64,000 nt of DNA from Marinobacter litoralis. GTDB taxonomy: Bacteria > Pseudomonadota > Gammaproteobacteria > Pseudomonadales > Oleiphilaceae. The first letter of the stretch is position 1; each line of letters starts with the position of its first letter. The translations under genes and the position numbers were made by a program. The stretch spans positions 1 through 64,000 of the forward strand of contig NZ_JAELVS010000003.1 in assembly GCF_016427555.1 (NCBI RefSeq), in the 5' to 3' direction. Of the stretch, positions 62,589 through 64,000 are shown piece by piece. Below the pieces are notes generated by a model, which was given only the letters and a program-made list of their open reading frames with translations, was not told where the DNA came from and ran no database searches.

Positions 62589-62878
62589 AGCCAACTCCGA
62601 AAAGTGTGTCGGTAAAGTTGGCGCTATTTTTCGATTGACTGACGCTGAGGACTAATCAAGCGTCGGTATTCAAAACATCATCGATATTTATGGGTAAGTA
62701 GTTTTGCGTGCATTTTTTGAGCTGCTCTAGCTGCACCCATCACCCAAATTGATGTATTGCATACCGTTTGGGAATTATTCGTTGTCTCTCTTCAACTCCA
62801 TACTTCGCTCCATCTGATATCGAGTCCTTTGGCGACTCCGGTATGAGCATCAACCTATCGAACTTTGGAGATAACGTT

Positions 62879-63130
62879 ATGCGTAAATTTGTTTTGATCA
62901 CCCTGGCTTCACTTTTTGCCGCCGCCGCCCTGCCCGCTAACGCCACCTTGGCAGACCGTAAATCCGATGAGCCACGCTCCAAGCCGGCTCAGCCGGCTCC
63001 TTATAGTGGGCAAACCGTAATTCGCGGTGAAATCCAGGATCGGGTTGCAAAGATTGGCTTCTCTGAGCTATCCCCGTACAGCGGCCAGATAGTTATACGT
63101 GGCGAAGTACGCTCCGAAAGCCACGGCTGA
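62879..63130 (+). CDS. Small secreted protein with two PYSGQxVIRGE repeats
   Basis: An 83-residue protein with a signal peptide (KFVLITLASLFAAAALPANA). The mature part contains PYSGQTVIRGEIQD and, 27 residues later, PYSGQIVIRGEVRS. This short duplication is the only feature I recognise. GGAG precedes the ATG at 62879. Similar tiny exported proteins of unknown role occur in Marinobacter- and Halomonas-type genomes, I think, but no function is known. Confidence 0.7.
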   Translation: MRKFVLITLASLFAAAALPANATLADRKSDEPRSKPAQPAPYSGQTVIRGEIQDRVAKIGFSELSPYSGQIVIRGEVRSESHG

Positions 63131-63239
63131 ACATAAAGAGTTTCATTTGCATCTTGGCACCAGGGACGGTGCGTTTTGGGATCGATTTGCTTGGAATCTG
63201 CGGTTCTTCTCTTCAAGACCCAAGCAGTATTGAAGATAG

Positions 63240-63587
63240 AGGCACGGCTCGGTCACGAAAAACTCCGACTGGCCATACCTATTCCCATCTTCAACACAAC
63301 GCGTTAACCCCATTGCAGGCTATGTGTGCCGACATCACCTTCATCATTCGACATACGCGCGACAATTAAGGCAGGCCGTGAAAGGGAGCGGAATTACCAA
63401 ACCGGTTACGGCTCATTCTTTTCGCCACGCTTTAGCCACCGAGCTGCTGAAATCGGGAAGTGATATCCGAACAGTCCAGGAAATCCTCGGCCACAGCGAT
63501 ATTCGGACGACTGAAAGCCACACCCACATTATCGGCGATCGAAGAGCTGGTACAGCTAGTCCATTTGATCGTTTGCCGGGTTCTTGA
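63240..63587 (+). pseudogene. C-terminal fragment of an integron-type tyrosine recombinase (IntI-like)
   Basis: The frame encodes 115 residues matching the C-terminal third of IntI/XerC recombinases: WPYLFPSSTQRVNPIAG with RHHLHHS, then VTAHSFRHALATELLKSGSD (catalytic HxxR as HSFRH) and LGHSDIRTTESHTHII. The catalytic Tyr, normally in the MxYTHV stretch, is replaced here by His (TTESHTH). The end SPFDRL is the IntI signature. An in-frame stop at 63237 shows that the N-terminal two thirds are missing. It is an inactive remnant. Confidence 0.8.
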
Positions 63588-64000
63588 GAAATGACCAAGC
63601 GTCCAACCAGGGCAGAGAGAGCCGAGGATCTCTGAGGCGATGCGAATGTTCGCTTTTGTTTAATTGCCGGGATTCGTGAGAGTGCACGGCGAGGTTTTTA
63701 CCGTCAAGGGCTGGGCTTTTAGGAAACCTTGGCAAATACCCCAAGCCGCTGCATCTCCCCCTATCCCGCTAACACCCCATCTAGATATACCAACACCCCC
63801 TCACCCGCCCCGCCGCAGTCCCCCTCAGACACCGGTGCCCACCTGCTCAAAGCGCCCCATTCCTTTTTTTTTAATTTTTTTATCTTCTTTTTTCTCCGGT
63901 GGGCTGCGGAGGTCGAGGGCAGGCGGCCAGGGGTGGGTTGGCTTGAGGGGGTGATGGTATATGCCTCTGGGGATGCTGGGGGGCGCATTAGGTGCTTTTT
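63588..64000. other. Right edge: remnant sequence then abnormal low-complexity end
   Basis: Up to about 63720 the sequence is ordinary but has no gene I recognise. From about 63730 to 64000 it turns into C-rich, then T-rich, then G-rich runs (for example T9, T7, G6). These do not resemble any other part of the window, nor a known gene, terminator or repeat. It may be poor-quality contig-end sequence. Confidence 0.5.

Overview
The window looks like a piece of chromosome from a metabolically versatile, aerobic, Gram-negative gammaproteobacterium of the Marinobacter/Pseudomonas/Halomonas type. This rests on TonB receptors, RND efflux, lipoproteins, PQQ and cytochrome c enzymes, TRAP transporters and the style of the tRNA-Cys remnant. 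No housekeeping or rRNA genes are present, so the genus is an inference.

Layout. (1) 0.1-9.0 kb: a sigma-54 activator faces an operon for an outer-membrane beta-barrel protein, a PQQ- and heme-containing alcohol dehydrogenase and an aldehyde dehydrogenase. A TonB receptor closely resembling E. coli YncD/PqqU, the PQQ receptor, follows. A good -24/-12 promoter precedes the operon. (2) 9.0-17.2 kb: a TAXI-type TRAP transporter operon (HutG-like formimidoylglutamase, binding protein, DUF1850 protein, fused permease, IclR regulator) faces a second IclR-FAD oxidoreductase-RidA operon. (3) 17.4-31.9 kb: a 2-aminoethylphosphonate (AEP) locus with phnR, FAD oxidoreductase, phnW, phnX, phnS, phnT, a fused phnUV-type permease and an EamA transporter. 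It is flanked by two surface-lipoprotein phosphohydrolases. The same palindrome (CTGGTnTAnACCAG) occurs upstream of four transcription units, including both lipoproteins, which suggests one PhnR regulon that releases, imports and degrades phosphonates.

(4) 32-35.4 kb: a PepSY membrane protein, an MFS gene broken by one extra C in a C7 run, and csaA. (5) 35.4-39.5 kb: a scrambled accessory zone with at least five truncated pieces of unrelated genes in about 1 kb, small orphan ORFs, a 44-nt 3' remnant of a tRNA-Cys gene and an intact IS3-family element (38307-39508) without target duplication. (6) 39.5-46.6 kb: an RND tripartite efflux operon and an MFS exporter.

(7) 46.8-61.5 kb: an electrophile and aldehyde defence region. 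A TetR regulator with the E. coli NemR cysteine and lysine positions sits next to operators of the form TAGACC-N4-GTnTA. The same operator precedes ohr, a periplasmic molybdenum aldehyde dehydrogenase operon with its cytochrome and XdhC, an MDR oxidoreductase, a GST gene and the regulator itself. An Old Yellow Enzyme-ALDH operon with a divergent LysR gene, a second LysR gene and thioredoxin lie among them. (8) 61.5-64.0 kb: an LpxR-like outer-membrane protein, a small secreted repeat protein, the C-terminal third of an integron-type integrase, and a terminal stretch of abnormal low-complexity sequence that may be poor contig-end data.
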